In this document: one piece after another, positions 9,703 to 20,270 of the stretch
Layout of the letters: each line of letters opens with the position of its first letter
Position numbering within the stretch: position 1 is the stretch's first letter
Origin: Rhynchopus sp. YZ270_cl-10
Lineage: Eukaryota > Euglenozoa > Diplonemea > Diplonemida > Diplonemidae
Direction of reading: 5' to 3'
Assembly (NCBI GenBank): GCA_964035575.1
Contig: OZ037895.1
Location: forward strand, 1,178,001-1,242,000
DNA: 64,000 nt
Translations under genes and position numbers: made by a program
Notes under the pieces: generated by a model
What the model saw: only the letters and a program-made list of their open reading frames with translations
What the model was told of the DNA's origin: nothing
Databases searched by the model: none

Positions 9703-10093
9703 ACATCATCACTGTAACGACTGTGTGCCAGCACCTGTGCGTGCAATGAAGTGCTTCCCGGAAAATAGGTGCCTGCGCCCACAAAGGCGTTTGCACTTTC
9801 ACAGCCATTTGCCAGATGTTTTGGTCGCCAAGTTTTGCACTTTGGCGGTTCTCTTCTTTCTCTTTGAGTGCATCAGCATACCTAGATTTGCTCTCGCACG
9901 TTTCTTTCACGGGTCTATTTTAACCAACGTTAACTGACTTATTAGTAGATGTGCACGAGAGACTCTTTCATTTTTGTTCAACTTTTCTTATTGTTGTCTC
10001 GTGAGTAATTTGCGAGTTCTGTTCTGTTGATCGCTTTTTGACCGAAGTGTGATGTGTGTAAGATTTGGAGTCCATACTTACACAAGAAGGCAA
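9703..10093. other. Intergenic, no supported gene
   Basis: Mixed-composition spacer between the MITE and the minus-strand frame at 10094. I see no repeat or domain. If the minus-strand frame is a real gene, this stretch would be its 3' flank. Confidence 0.4.
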
Positions 10094-10264
10094 TTATTGC
10101 TTCAGTGAAGACGAAGTTTTGAAAACACGTTCATGTTTTCGGATCTTAGTTTTTTTCTTCCTCTGACCACAATACGTGCACGGCTTTTTACCGTCAACTT
10201 TCCATGCGTCCGCGCTCTCTCGCACCAAGACGTCCATCTTTCTTTTTATAAAAAAAGGTTTGTT
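10094..10264 (-). pseudogene. Possible terminal exon of an interrupted gene
   Basis: On the minus strand an open frame reads into a basic peptide with one Cys pair: KKPCTYCGQRKKKTKIRKH, ending SSSLKQ and a stop at 10094. Its first codons fall in the target duplication of the 2.65-kb element that begins at 10265. On the far side of that element the minus strand continues with a 35-nt intron-like stretch (12931-12965, GTAAGT to CCCAG) and an open frame at 12966-13069. This suggests a small gene split by the insertion. However, the two pieces do not join in one frame with the splice sites I can see. I do not recognise the protein. Confidence 0.3.
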
Positions 10265-10670
10265 CACGGCATCCATAAGCCCTTACTAAGGGATTTGAGC
10301 TCCACCTCTTAACTTTTTAAGCCCTTATTTTTGGGATCAGCTAAAATTAAGGGCTTAATTTAAGGGCTTAGTTTCTTACTAAGAGCTTACTAAGGGCTTA
10401 GTAAGAAATTAAGGGCTTAATTTAAGGGCTTAAAAAGAGCTTACCAAGAGTGCACTTACCCTAGGCATACTGTGCGGGCGAGTAGAAAAAACTCGCCCAT
10501 TTTTGGAGGGCGAGTTTTTTTTTTTTTGGTAGGGATTTTACCTTGGGAAAAGTGCACCTGCGAAAATATGAGTGAAATTTGATTTGCCTGCAGGTATACT
10601 ATTAACCGGCATGGCGAGTACGTTGTTGTACAGCGAATCAAGCCTCTACCCATGCCTTTGTGGTCCTCCA

Positions 10671-10733
10671 TATTGTAGTGCATCTTGTCCCCGGGATCCT
10701 GCGGGGATCCCGGGGACAAGATGCACTACAATA
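10671..10733. repeat. Perfect 29-bp-arm hairpin with 5-nt loop
   Basis: The 29 bases at 10671-10699 are exactly reverse-complemented at 10705-10733, separated by TGCGG. The inner stem is GC-rich (TTGTCCCCGGGATCC) and the outer part contains GTGCATC. It sits inside the 2.65-kb element. It could extrude as a cruciform or fold in RNA. No function is known. Confidence 0.9.
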
Positions 10734-11310
10734 GATACACACAGGATCTGAATTTGGGCGAGTTTTGGAAGAATTTTGGCCGATGTAGTCATAAACTCGA
10801 TGCGAGTCGCATTCTCGGACTATTTTTGGTCTGGCGAAAAATTCTTACACAATTCTCGCACGATTCTCCGTGGTCACGTAACGCTAAATCCTCCGTGATG
10901 CGAGAATTACAGGCGAGAATGCGATAATGATTCTCGCATGCGAACACCCAAAACCACGAAGGAGGACGCAAGGAATGCTTTACTGCACTTAGGTACAGGA
11001 TACGTTGTCATTTTTAGGTACAAACAAGGGTACTTTGAAGCGGTTGAGGCGCACACACACCCGTTGCAAAATGCATCTGTACTTCATTTCTGTGGGACCC
11101 ACGCTAGACTGGCGCTAACTCTGAGGGGTTTTTTGTACTTTAGTGGTGGCTGCAACCTGTATTCTGTGGTGGTCAAACGTGAAATATTCCTTCTCCAATG
11201 GATTTATTGGGTGTATGTTATACTGGGACAATGTGGTCAGATCACTCTTCAGACCACTTGGAAAAGTGCACGGCATATAAAAGTTTCCGCCTGCGGCGGG
11301 CGGCCCTTTT

Positions 11311-11513
11311 ACTGTACTGTACTGTACTGTACTGTACTGTACTGTACTGTACTGTACTGTACTGTACTGTACTGTACTGTACTGTACTGTACTGTACTGT
11401 ACTGTACTGTACTGTACTGTACTGTACTGTACTGTACTGTACTGTACTGTACTGTACTGTACTGTACTGTACTGTACTGTACTGTACTGTACTGTACTGT
11501 ACTGTACTGTACT
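11311..11513. repeat. (ACTGT)n microsatellite, about 40 copies
   Basis: A 5-bp unit ACTGT is repeated without visible interruption for 203 bp inside the 2.65-kb element, 17 bp before a second array that shares ACTGT at the start of its unit. Long open frames read from it are only consequences of the periodicity. Confidence 0.98.
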
Positions 11514-11530
11514 CCCAATACCCTGTGAAC

Positions 11531-11749
11531 ACTGTGTATACTGTGTATACTGTGTATACTGTGTATACTGTGTATACTGTGTATACTGTGTATACTGTGT
11601 ATACTGTGTATACTGTGTATACTGTGTATACTGTGTATACTGTGTATACTGTGTATACTGTGTATACTGTGTATACTGTGTATACTGTGTATACTGTGTA
11701 TACTGTGTATACTGTGTATACTGTGTATACTGTGTATACTGTGTATACT
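11531..11749. repeat. (ACTGTGTAT)n minisatellite, about 24 copies
   Basis: A 9-bp unit ACTGTGTAT is repeated without visible interruption for 219 bp. Its first five bases equal the unit of the neighbouring array, so one array may have seeded the other through slippage. Confidence 0.98.
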
Positions 11750-11871
11750 CACAATTATCGCATTTTAATTTGCTGAGGTCCAAAAGTACCCCTAATGATC
11801 TTAGTACACTCTTGGTAAGCTCTTTTTAAGCCCTTAAATTAAGCCCTTAATTTCTTACTAAGCCCTTAGTA

Positions 11872-12780
11872 ACATACTTGGACCGCCCGAAATATATTTC
11901 GGGCGAATTCGGGCGGATTTTTCGGGCGCGGATCCCGAGCGCCCGAAATGTGCCCGAAATATATTTCGGGCGTTTTAAAGGGAATTTATACGTAATTCGG
12001 GCGAATTCGGGCACATTTCGGGCGAATTCGGGCGATTTCGGGCAGATTCGGGCGAATTCGGGCGCACAACCAGTATCTTATGTGTGCTGGGAAGCATGCC
12101 ACCAGTGTAAAAATCTAACGCTTTATTTGAAAGATTGGCACAAAATTTGTTCAAAGAAAAAAAAAAATGAGCAAAAATTCCTAGTAGAACCCAACTTATA
12201 TGAGTGCAGCTCTGTTAGCAGCCACGTATAAAACCGATTTCCCTAACAATTTACACTAAAATACTACTACAAACGTAAAAAGGCGATTTTTCACGTTTTT
12301 GGGCATCTCCTGAGCAACTACAGGCCCGAAACACCCCGAGAATGGGTCAGAACCACCCTGTGACCCGAAAATTCACAAAAATTCACCCTGAAATACGAAA
12401 AAATAGTGAAAACCCGGTTCATAGTGTGTTTTGGGTAGGAATAAGCAAATGATAGTCAGAAAACCCGTGACTTGGTGGTGATTCTCACGGGCCTCCAAAG
12501 TGCACTCAGGTGTACAAAAGTTTTCGATTCTTGCTTATTTTGACAGATTTGGCATCAAATATTTCCAAATATAAAAAGTTTTTTTGCGAAAATGAGTAGA
12601 ACTCTACCTAGTCGGTTTTCACTACGGAAAAAGCGCCCGAATTCGCCCGAAATCTGCATTTCGGGCGATTTCGGGCGTTTTCGGGCGACTTCGGGCGCAC
12701 AAAATCGCCCGAAATCCGCCCCTAATTCGCCCGAAATCGCCCGAAATGCCCGAAATATATTTCGGGCGGTCCAAGTATGT
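11872..12780. mobile_element. 909-bp TIR element rich in TTCGGGCG, nested
   Basis: ACATACTTGGACCGCCCGAA at 11872 returns inverted at the right end (GGTCCAAGTATGT, finishing at 12780). TAGTA flanks both sides (11867-11871 and 12781-12785). Just inside each end lies the perfect palindrome CGCCCGAAATA/TATTTCGGGCG. The subterminal 150 bp on both sides are packed with TTCGGGCGAA motifs, direct on the left and inverted on the right, which look like transposase-binding sites. The middle 0.6 kb is AT-rich without a convincing frame. It inserted into the right arm of the 2.65-kb element and is therefore the younger of the two. Confidence 0.8.
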
Positions 12781-12965
12781 TAGTAAGCCCTTAGTACGAA
12801 ACTAAGCCCTTAATTTTAGAGTGCCTTAAAATTAAGGGCTTAATGTAAGAGGTGGGAGGTGGTATTTTTACCTCCGGAGGGTGGGTCCTGGTAAGGGCTT
12901 ATGGATGCCGTGTTTGTTAGAAAGACCTTCCTGGGTTTAGAAAAAAGACAGTTCAGAACACTTAC

Positions 12966-13069
12966 CGCTGCACACTCCTTTTCCCTTCTTTTAATGTGTC
13001 AAGGACCCATCGTTTAGTATAGAATCTTGGAGGAATATGGTTTGCAGAAACAGTTGGTACTCCACGAGG
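12966..13069 (-). pseudogene. Possible upstream exon of the interrupted minus-strand gene
   Basis: Minus-strand reading gives a plausible peptide, PRGVPTVSANHIPPRFYTKR, continuing to KEGKRSVQR at a GTAAGT donor-like site (12961-12965). The frame is closed by a stop just upstream at 13070-13072, so a further splice would be needed. It faces the frame at 10094-10264 across the 2.65-kb insertion. I do not recognise a domain. The call rests on peptide character and the splice-like boundary only. Confidence 0.25.
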
Positions 13070-13174
13070 TTATGTACAAATGTGTATGTCACAATTGTAG
13101 GACCAGCGACTCGCCTCTTAACGCCCTCAGTGCACAATAAGACTCTGACAAGTGTCACAGACAATGTCAATAGA

Positions 13175-16100
13175 CTTAGCTCCTTAGCTCCTTAGCTCCT
13201 TAGCTCCTTAGCTCCTTAGCTCCTTAGCTCCTTAGCTCCTTAGCTCCTTAGCTCCTTAGCTCCTTAGCTCCTTAGCTCCTTAGCTCCTTAGCTCCTTAGC
13301 TCCTTAGCTCCTTAGCTCCTTAGCTCCTTAGCTCCTTAGCTCCTTAGCTCCTTAGCTCCTTAGCTCCTTAGCTCCTTAGCTCCTTAGCTCCTTAGCTCCT
13401 TAGCTCCTTAGCTCCTTAGCTCCTTAGCTCCTTAGCTCCTTAGCTCCTTAGCTCCTTAGCTCCTTAGCTCCTTAGCTCCTTAGCTCCTTAGCTCCTTAGC
13501 TCCTTAGCTCCTTAGCTCCTTAGCTCCTTAGCTCCTTAGCTCCTTAGCTCCTTAGCTCCTTAGCTCCTTAGCTCCTTAGCTCCTTAGCTCCTTAGCTCCT
13601 TAGCTCCTTAGCTCCTTAGCTCCTTAGCTCCTTAGCTCCTTAGCTCCTTAGCTCCTTAGCTCCTTAGCTCCTTAGCTCCTTAGCTCCTTAGCTCCTTAGC
13701 TCCTTAGCTCCTTAGCTCCTTAGCTCCTTAGCTCCTTAGCTCCTTAGCTCCTTAGCTCCTTAGCTCCTTAGCTCCTTAGCTCCTTAGCTCCTTAGCTCCT
13801 TAGCTCCTTAGCTCCTTAGCTCCTTAGCTCCTTAGCTCCTTAGCTCCTTAGCTCCTTAGCTCCTTAGCTCCTTAGCTCCTTAGCTCCTTAGCTCCTTAGC
13901 TCCTTAGCTCCTTAGCTCCTTAGCTCCTTAGCTCCTTAGCTCCTTAGCTCCTTAGCTCCTTAGCTCCTTAGCTCCTTAGCTCCTTAGCTCCTTAGCTCCT
14001 TAGCTCCTTAGCTCCTTAGCTCCTTAGCTCCTTAGCTCCTTAGCTCCTTAGCTCCTTAGCTCCTTAGCTCCTTAGCTCCTTAGCTCCTTAGCTCCTTAGC
14101 TCCTTAGCTCCTTAGCTCCTTAGCTCCTTAGCTCCTTAGCTCCTTAGCTCCTTAGCTCCTTAGCTCCTTAGCTCCTTAGCTCCTTAGCTCCTTAGCTCCT
14201 TAGCTCCTTAGCTCCTTAGCTCCTTAGCTCCTTAGCTCCTTAGCTCCTTAGCTCCTTAGCTCCTTAGCTCCTTAGCTCCTTAGCTCCTTAGCTCCTTAGC
14301 TCCTTAGCTCCTTAGCTCCTTAGCTCCTTAGCTCCTTAGCTCCTTAGCTCCTTAGCTCCTTAGCTCCTTAGCTCCTTAGCTCCTTAGCTCCTTAGCTCCT
14401 TAGCTCCTTAGCTCCTTAGCTCCTTAGCTCCTTAGCTCCTTAGCTCCTTAGCTCCTTAGCTCCTTAGCTCCTTAGCTCCTTAGCTCCTTAGCTCCTTAGC
14501 TCCTTAGCTCCTTAGCTCCTTAGCTCCTTAGCTCCTTAGCTCCTTAGCTCCTTAGCTCCTTAGCTCCTTAGCTCCTTAGCTCCTTAGCTCCTTAGCTCCT
14601 TAGCTCCTTAGCTCCTTAGCTCCTTAGCTCCTTAGCTCCTTAGCTCCTTAGCTCCTTAGCTCCTTAGCTCCTTAGCTCCTTAGCTCCTTAGCTCCTTAGC
14701 TCCTTAGCTCCTTAGCTCCTTAGCTCCTTAGCTCCTTAGCTCCTTAGCTCCTTAGCTCCTTAGCTCCTTAGCTCCTTAGCTCCTTAGCTCCTTAGCTCCT
14801 TAGCTCCTTAGCTCCTTAGCTCCTTAGCTCCTTAGCTCCTTAGCTCCTTAGCTCCTTAGCTCCTTAGCTCCTTAGCTCCTTAGCTCCTTAGCTCCTTAGC
14901 TCCTTAGCTCCTTAGCTCCTTAGCTCCTTAGCTCCTTAGCTCCTTAGCTCCTTAGCTCCTTAGCTCCTTAGCTCCTTAGCTCCTTAGCTCCTTAGCTCCT
15001 TAGCTCCTTAGCTCCTTAGCTCCTTAGCTCCTTAGCTCCTTAGCTCCTTAGCTCCTTAGCTCCTTAGCTCCTTAGCTCCTTAGCTCCTTAGCTCCTTAGC
15101 TCCTTAGCTCCTTAGCTCCTTAGCTCCTTAGCTCCTTAGCTCCTTAGCTCCTTAGCTCCTTAGCTCCTTAGCTCCTTAGCTCCTTAGCTCCTTAGCTCCT
15201 TAGCTCCTTAGCTCCTTAGCTCCTTAGCTCCTTAGCTCCTTAGCTCCTTAGCTCCTTAGCTCCTTAGCTCCTTAGCTCCTTAGCTCCTTAGCTCCTTAGC
15301 TCCTTAGCTCCTTAGCTCCTTAGCTCCTTAGCTCCTTAGCTCCTTAGCTCCTTAGCTCCTTAGCTCCTTAGCTCCTTAGCTCCTTAGCTCCTTAGCTCCT
15401 TAGCTCCTTAGCTCCTTAGCTCCTTAGCTCCTTAGCTCCTTAGCTCCTTAGCTCCTTAGCTCCTTAGCTCCTTAGCTCCTTAGCTCCTTAGCTCCTTAGC
15501 TCCTTAGCTCCTTAGCTCCTTAGCTCCTTAGCTCCTTAGCTCCTTAGCTCCTTAGCTCCTTAGCTCCTTAGCTCCTTAGCTCCTTAGCTCCTTAGCTCCT
15601 TAGCTCCTTAGCTCCTTAGCTCCTTAGCTCCTTAGCTCCTTAGCTCCTTAGCTCCTTAGCTCCTTAGCTCCTTAGCTCCTTAGCTCCTTAGCTCCTTAGC
15701 TCCTTAGCTCCTTAGCTCCTTAGCTCCTTAGCTCCTTAGCTCCTTAGCTCCTTAGCTCCTTAGCTCCTTAGCTCCTTAGCTCCTTAGCTCCTTAGCTCCT
15801 TAGCTCCTTAGCTCCTTAGCTCCTTAGCTCCTTAGCTCCTTAGCTCCTTAGCTCCTTAGCTCCTTAGCTCCTTAGCTCCTTAGCTCCTTAGCTCCTTAGC
15901 TCCTTAGCTCCTTAGCTCCTTAGCTCCTTAGCTCCTTAGCTCCTTAGCTCCTTAGCTCCTTAGCTCCTTAGCTCCTTAGCTCCTTAGCTCCTTAGCTCCT
16001 TAGCTCCTTAGCTCCTTAGCTCCTTAGCTCCTTAGCTCCTTAGCTCCTTAGCTCCTTAGCTCCTTAGCTCCTTAGCTCCTTAGCTCCTTAGCTCCTTAGC

Positions 16101-19100
16101 TCCTTAGCTCCTTAGCTCCTTAGCTCCTTAGCTCCTTAGCTCCTTAGCTCCTTAGCTCCTTAGCTCCTTAGCTCCTTAGCTCCTTAGCTCCTTAGCTCCT
16201 TAGCTCCTTAGCTCCTTAGCTCCTTAGCTCCTTAGCTCCTTAGCTCCTTAGCTCCTTAGCTCCTTAGCTCCTTAGCTCCTTAGCTCCTTAGCTCCTTAGC
16301 TCCTTAGCTCCTTAGCTCCTTAGCTCCTTAGCTCCTTAGCTCCTTAGCTCCTTAGCTCCTTAGCTCCTTAGCTCCTTAGCTCCTTAGCTCCTTAGCTCCT
16401 TAGCTCCTTAGCTCCTTAGCTCCTTAGCTCCTTAGCTCCTTAGCTCCTTAGCTCCTTAGCTCCTTAGCTCCTTAGCTCCTTAGCTCCTTAGCTCCTTAGC
16501 TCCTTAGCTCCTTAGCTCCTTAGCTCCTTAGCTCCTTAGCTCCTTAGCTCCTTAGCTCCTTAGCTCCTTAGCTCCTTAGCTCCTTAGCTCCTTAGCTCCT
16601 TAGCTCCTTAGCTCCTTAGCTCCTTAGCTCCTTAGCTCCTTAGCTCCTTAGCTCCTTAGCTCCTTAGCTCCTTAGCTCCTTAGCTCCTTAGCTCCTTAGC
16701 TCCTTAGCTCCTTAGCTCCTTAGCTCCTTAGCTCCTTAGCTCCTTAGCTCCTTAGCTCCTTAGCTCCTTAGCTCCTTAGCTCCTTAGCTCCTTAGCTCCT
16801 TAGCTCCTTAGCTCCTTAGCTCCTTAGCTCCTTAGCTCCTTAGCTCCTTAGCTCCTTAGCTCCTTAGCTCCTTAGCTCCTTAGCTCCTTAGCTCCTTAGC
16901 TCCTTAGCTCCTTAGCTCCTTAGCTCCTTAGCTCCTTAGCTCCTTAGCTCCTTAGCTCCTTAGCTCCTTAGCTCCTTAGCTCCTTAGCTCCTTAGCTCCT
17001 TAGCTCCTTAGCTCCTTAGCTCCTTAGCTCCTTAGCTCCTTAGCTCCTTAGCTCCTTAGCTCCTTAGCTCCTTAGCTCCTTAGCTCCTTAGCTCCTTAGC
17101 TCCTTAGCTCCTTAGCTCCTTAGCTCCTTAGCTCCTTAGCTCCTTAGCTCCTTAGCTCCTTAGCTCCTTAGCTCCTTAGCTCCTTAGCTCCTTAGCTCCT
17201 TAGCTCCTTAGCTCCTTAGCTCCTTAGCTCCTTAGCTCCTTAGCTCCTTAGCTCCTTAGCTCCTTAGCTCCTTAGCTCCTTAGCTCCTTAGCTCCTTAGC
17301 TCCTTAGCTCCTTAGCTCCTTAGCTCCTTAGCTCCTTAGCTCCTTAGCTCCTTAGCTCCTTAGCTCCTTAGCTCCTTAGCTCCTTAGCTCCTTAGCTCCT
17401 TAGCTCCTTAGCTCCTTAGCTCCTTAGCTCCTTAGCTCCTTAGCTCCTTAGCTCCTTAGCTCCTTAGCTCCTTAGCTCCTTAGCTCCTTAGCTCCTTAGC
17501 TCCTTAGCTCCTTAGCTCCTTAGCTCCTTAGCTCCTTAGCTCCTTAGCTCCTTAGCTCCTTAGCTCCTTAGCTCCTTAGCTCCTTAGCTCCTTAGCTCCT
17601 TAGCTCCTTAGCTCCTTAGCTCCTTAGCTCCTTAGCTCCTTAGCTCCTTAGCTCCTTAGCTCCTTAGCTCCTTAGCTCCTTAGCTCCTTAGCTCCTTAGC
17701 TCCTTAGCTCCTTAGCTCCTTAGCTCCTTAGCTCCTTAGCTCCTTAGCTCCTTAGCTCCTTAGCTCCTTAGCTCCTTAGCTCCTTAGCTCCTTAGCTCCT
17801 TAGCTCCTTAGCTCCTTAGCTCCTTAGCTCCTTAGCTCCTTAGCTCCTTAGCTCCTTAGCTCCTTAGCTCCTTAGCTCCTTAGCTCCTTAGCTCCTTAGC
17901 TCCTTAGCTCCTTAGCTCCTTAGCTCCTTAGCTCCTTAGCTCCTTAGCTCCTTAGCTCCTTAGCTCCTTAGCTCCTTAGCTCCTTAGCTCCTTAGCTCCT
18001 TAGCTCCTTAGCTCCTTAGCTCCTTAGCTCCTTAGCTCCTTAGCTCCTTAGCTCCTTAGCTCCTTAGCTCCTTAGCTCCTTAGCTCCTTAGCTCCTTAGC
18101 TCCTTAGCTCCTTAGCTCCTTAGCTCCTTAGCTCCTTAGCTCCTTAGCTCCTTAGCTCCTTAGCTCCTTAGCTCCTTAGCTCCTTAGCTCCTTAGCTCCT
18201 TAGCTCCTTAGCTCCTTAGCTCCTTAGCTCCTTAGCTCCTTAGCTCCTTAGCTCCTTAGCTCCTTAGCTCCTTAGCTCCTTAGCTCCTTAGCTCCTTAGC
18301 TCCTTAGCTCCTTAGCTCCTTAGCTCCTTAGCTCCTTAGCTCCTTAGCTCCTTAGCTCCTTAGCTCCTTAGCTCCTTAGCTCCTTAGCTCCTTAGCTCCT
18401 TAGCTCCTTAGCTCCTTAGCTCCTTAGCTCCTTAGCTCCTTAGCTCCTTAGCTCCTTAGCTCCTTAGCTCCTTAGCTCCTTAGCTCCTTAGCTCCTTAGC
18501 TCCTTAGCTCCTTAGCTCCTTAGCTCCTTAGCTCCTTAGCTCCTTAGCTCCTTAGCTCCTTAGCTCCTTAGCTCCTTAGCTCCTTAGCTCCTTAGCTCCT
18601 TAGCTCCTTAGCTCCTTAGCTCCTTAGCTCCTTAGCTCCTTAGCTCCTTAGCTCCTTAGCTCCTTAGCTCCTTAGCTCCTTAGCTCCTTAGCTCCTTAGC
18701 TCCTTAGCTCCTTAGCTCCTTAGCTCCTTAGCTCCTTAGCTCCTTAGCTCCTTAGCTCCTTAGCTCCTTAGCTCCTTAGCTCCTTAGCTCCTTAGCTCCT
18801 TAGCTCCTTAGCTCCTTAGCTCCTTAGCTCCTTAGCTCCTTAGCTCCTTAGCTCCTTAGCTCCTTAGCTCCTTAGCTCCTTAGCTCCTTAGCTCCTTAGC
18901 TCCTTAGCTCCTTAGCTCCTTAGCTCCTTAGCTCCTTAGCTCCTTAGCTCCTTAGCTCCTTAGCTCCTTAGCTCCTTAGCTCCTTAGCTCCTTAGCTCCT
19001 TAGCTCCTTAGCTCCTTAGCTCCTTAGCTCCTTAGCTCCTTAGCTCCTTAGCTCCTTAGCTCCTTAGCTCCTTAGCTCCTTAGCTCCTTAGCTCCTTAGC

Positions 19101-19173
19101 TCCTTAGCTCCTTAGCTCCTTAGCTCCTTAGCTCCTTAGCTCCTTAGCTCCTTAGCTCCTTAGCTCCTTAGCT
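13175..19173. repeat. 6-kb perfect octanucleotide array, (CTTAGCTC)n, about 750 copies
   Basis: An 8-bp unit CTTAGCTC (GAGCTAAG on the other strand) repeats for 5,999 bp. Unit phase is the same at the first and last copies, so there is no net insertion or deletion, and I saw no variant unit. All frames are closed or low in complexity. One strand is pyrimidine-rich and each unit contains the self-complementary AGCT. It is not a known telomere repeat. It starts at the putative minus-strand gene remnant and ends about 80 bp before the retrotransposon's poly(T) end. Confidence 0.98.
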
Positions 19174-19255
19174 TGGTATGTATTGGGAAGAGTTCTGGAA
19201 GGTCATATTTGATGGTATCTAGGGTGCACAGGGTGCTTCAAAACCCACTGCACGA

Positions 19256-19818
19256 TTTTTTTTTTTTTTTTTTTTTTTTTTTGGTGTTGTTCAACTTAGC
19301 CCTAGGCTCGCTTTTTTTATCTACATCCAGTGACAGAGGGGGTACTTACTAGTCAAGCGAGTATGTAAACAGCTAGATGTCCAGACAAGGGCACTTTACT
19401 ATTGTACTGGCAAGACAGTGCCTGAAAACACAGTTAGTGGCACTAAAATAGAAAGCATGTGGGACAACTACAACCAACACTTCCCTGCATATAAGCAAAA
19501 GGGTCGTATGTGAGTGCAATTTTTCCCAAAAGGAAAAGGGGAGGGGATGGGACGGGAGGGTTGCTCTGTCTACCGGTGTAGTTTTATTTTGCTTTGTCTT
19601 GGGGAGGGGAGGGGAGGAGAAGGAGGGGATTGAGTGAGCCGTTTCCTCTGTAACACACAAACAAATAAAAAGGAAGTTCCATAATCTATTTAGTAGTTTT
19701 CTTTTTGGTGAAAATTTTTGAGAACTTCAGTAAGTGTGACCTGACCCGACTGACTGACACCCAAAGGGGAAAACAACAATAACGCACAACAAAATCAACA
19801 ACAACAATGGTGGGTCTC
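19256..19818 (-). repeat. Retrotransposon 3' end, paired with an inverted copy at 25421-25981
   Basis: The 3' segment, 563 bp including the poly(A), is matched in opposite orientation at 25421-25981. I count roughly 7-8 substitutions over about 535 aligned bases. Both copies end in 26-27 A pointing outward. The homology stops abruptly at GAGACCC, where the sequence in this copy reads CACAGGTAAGCAT. Confidence 0.9.
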
Positions 19819-20270
19819 ATGCTTACCTGTGGTGGTTTTGAAAAATGAAAAATTGAAATTGACCTTCAGAAGGTAAAAATGAAAAACTAAAGGAGTGAAA
19901 AAAGGAACTCAAAGGACAAGAGTTCTGTACAAACTCTACTCTACTGCACAATCTATAAAAGTGGCCCAATGGCTCCTGATGCCACTGGCCTGGCTCTTAG
20001 ACAGGTCTTACTCCGAGACTGCCCTCTACCCTCAGAGCCTCGTCCAAGGGGTAAGGGCCGTCGCTGGGGTAGACCCGTCCTAGCCAGCAGCCAACCAAAA
20101 ATATTAACAAATAGGAAGGGGGGCGGAAAGGGGGGAAAGGGGGGGCAAACCCCAAAGGATGAAAAGAACAAAAAACACAAAATAAAAAGGGTTAAAAATA
20201 AACATGGGGCAAACTGTCATTCTCTACACGCTTCTACACACACACTCTCACCCTCTAACTCTCTAACTCT
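19819..20270 (-). other. Untranslated interior of the retrotransposon
   Basis: This lies between the last stop on the minus strand (20271) and the repeated 3' segment. It is AT-rich with A-rich and G-rich runs on the + strand and shows no domain in any frame. It is probably the first part of a long 3' untranslated region. Confidence 0.5.

Larger units (their letters stand above)
10265..12912. mobile_element. 2.65-kb composite TIR element with TTTGTT target duplication
   Basis: CACGGCATCCATAAGCCCTT at 10265 reappears inverted, ending at 12912, as a perfect 22-bp terminal repeat. TTTGTT flanks both ends (10259-10264 and 12913-12918). The inverted similarity continues inward for about 190 bp through TTAAGGGCTTA-type motifs to GAGCTTACCAAGAGTG (about 10438-10453), matched by CACTCTTGGTAAGCTC near 11808-11823. 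The right arm is split by the 909-bp element at 11872-12780, so that one is younger. The interior holds a perfect hairpin (10671-10733), clusters of ATTCTCGC/GCGAGAAT (10790-10945) and two microsatellites. No transposase is visible, so it is non-autonomous. A 6-bp duplication does not point to one superfamily. Confidence 0.75.

Noticed and set aside
11115-11783. Open frames of repeated QYSTV, CTVLY, HSIHS or VYTVY
   Set aside because: These are translations of 5-bp and 9-bp tandem repeats that stay open by chance of periodicity.
13175-19173. Telomere or interstitial telomere tract
   Set aside because: The unit CTTAGCTC does not match TTAGGG-type or other known telomere repeats, and it is internal with normal sequence on both sides.
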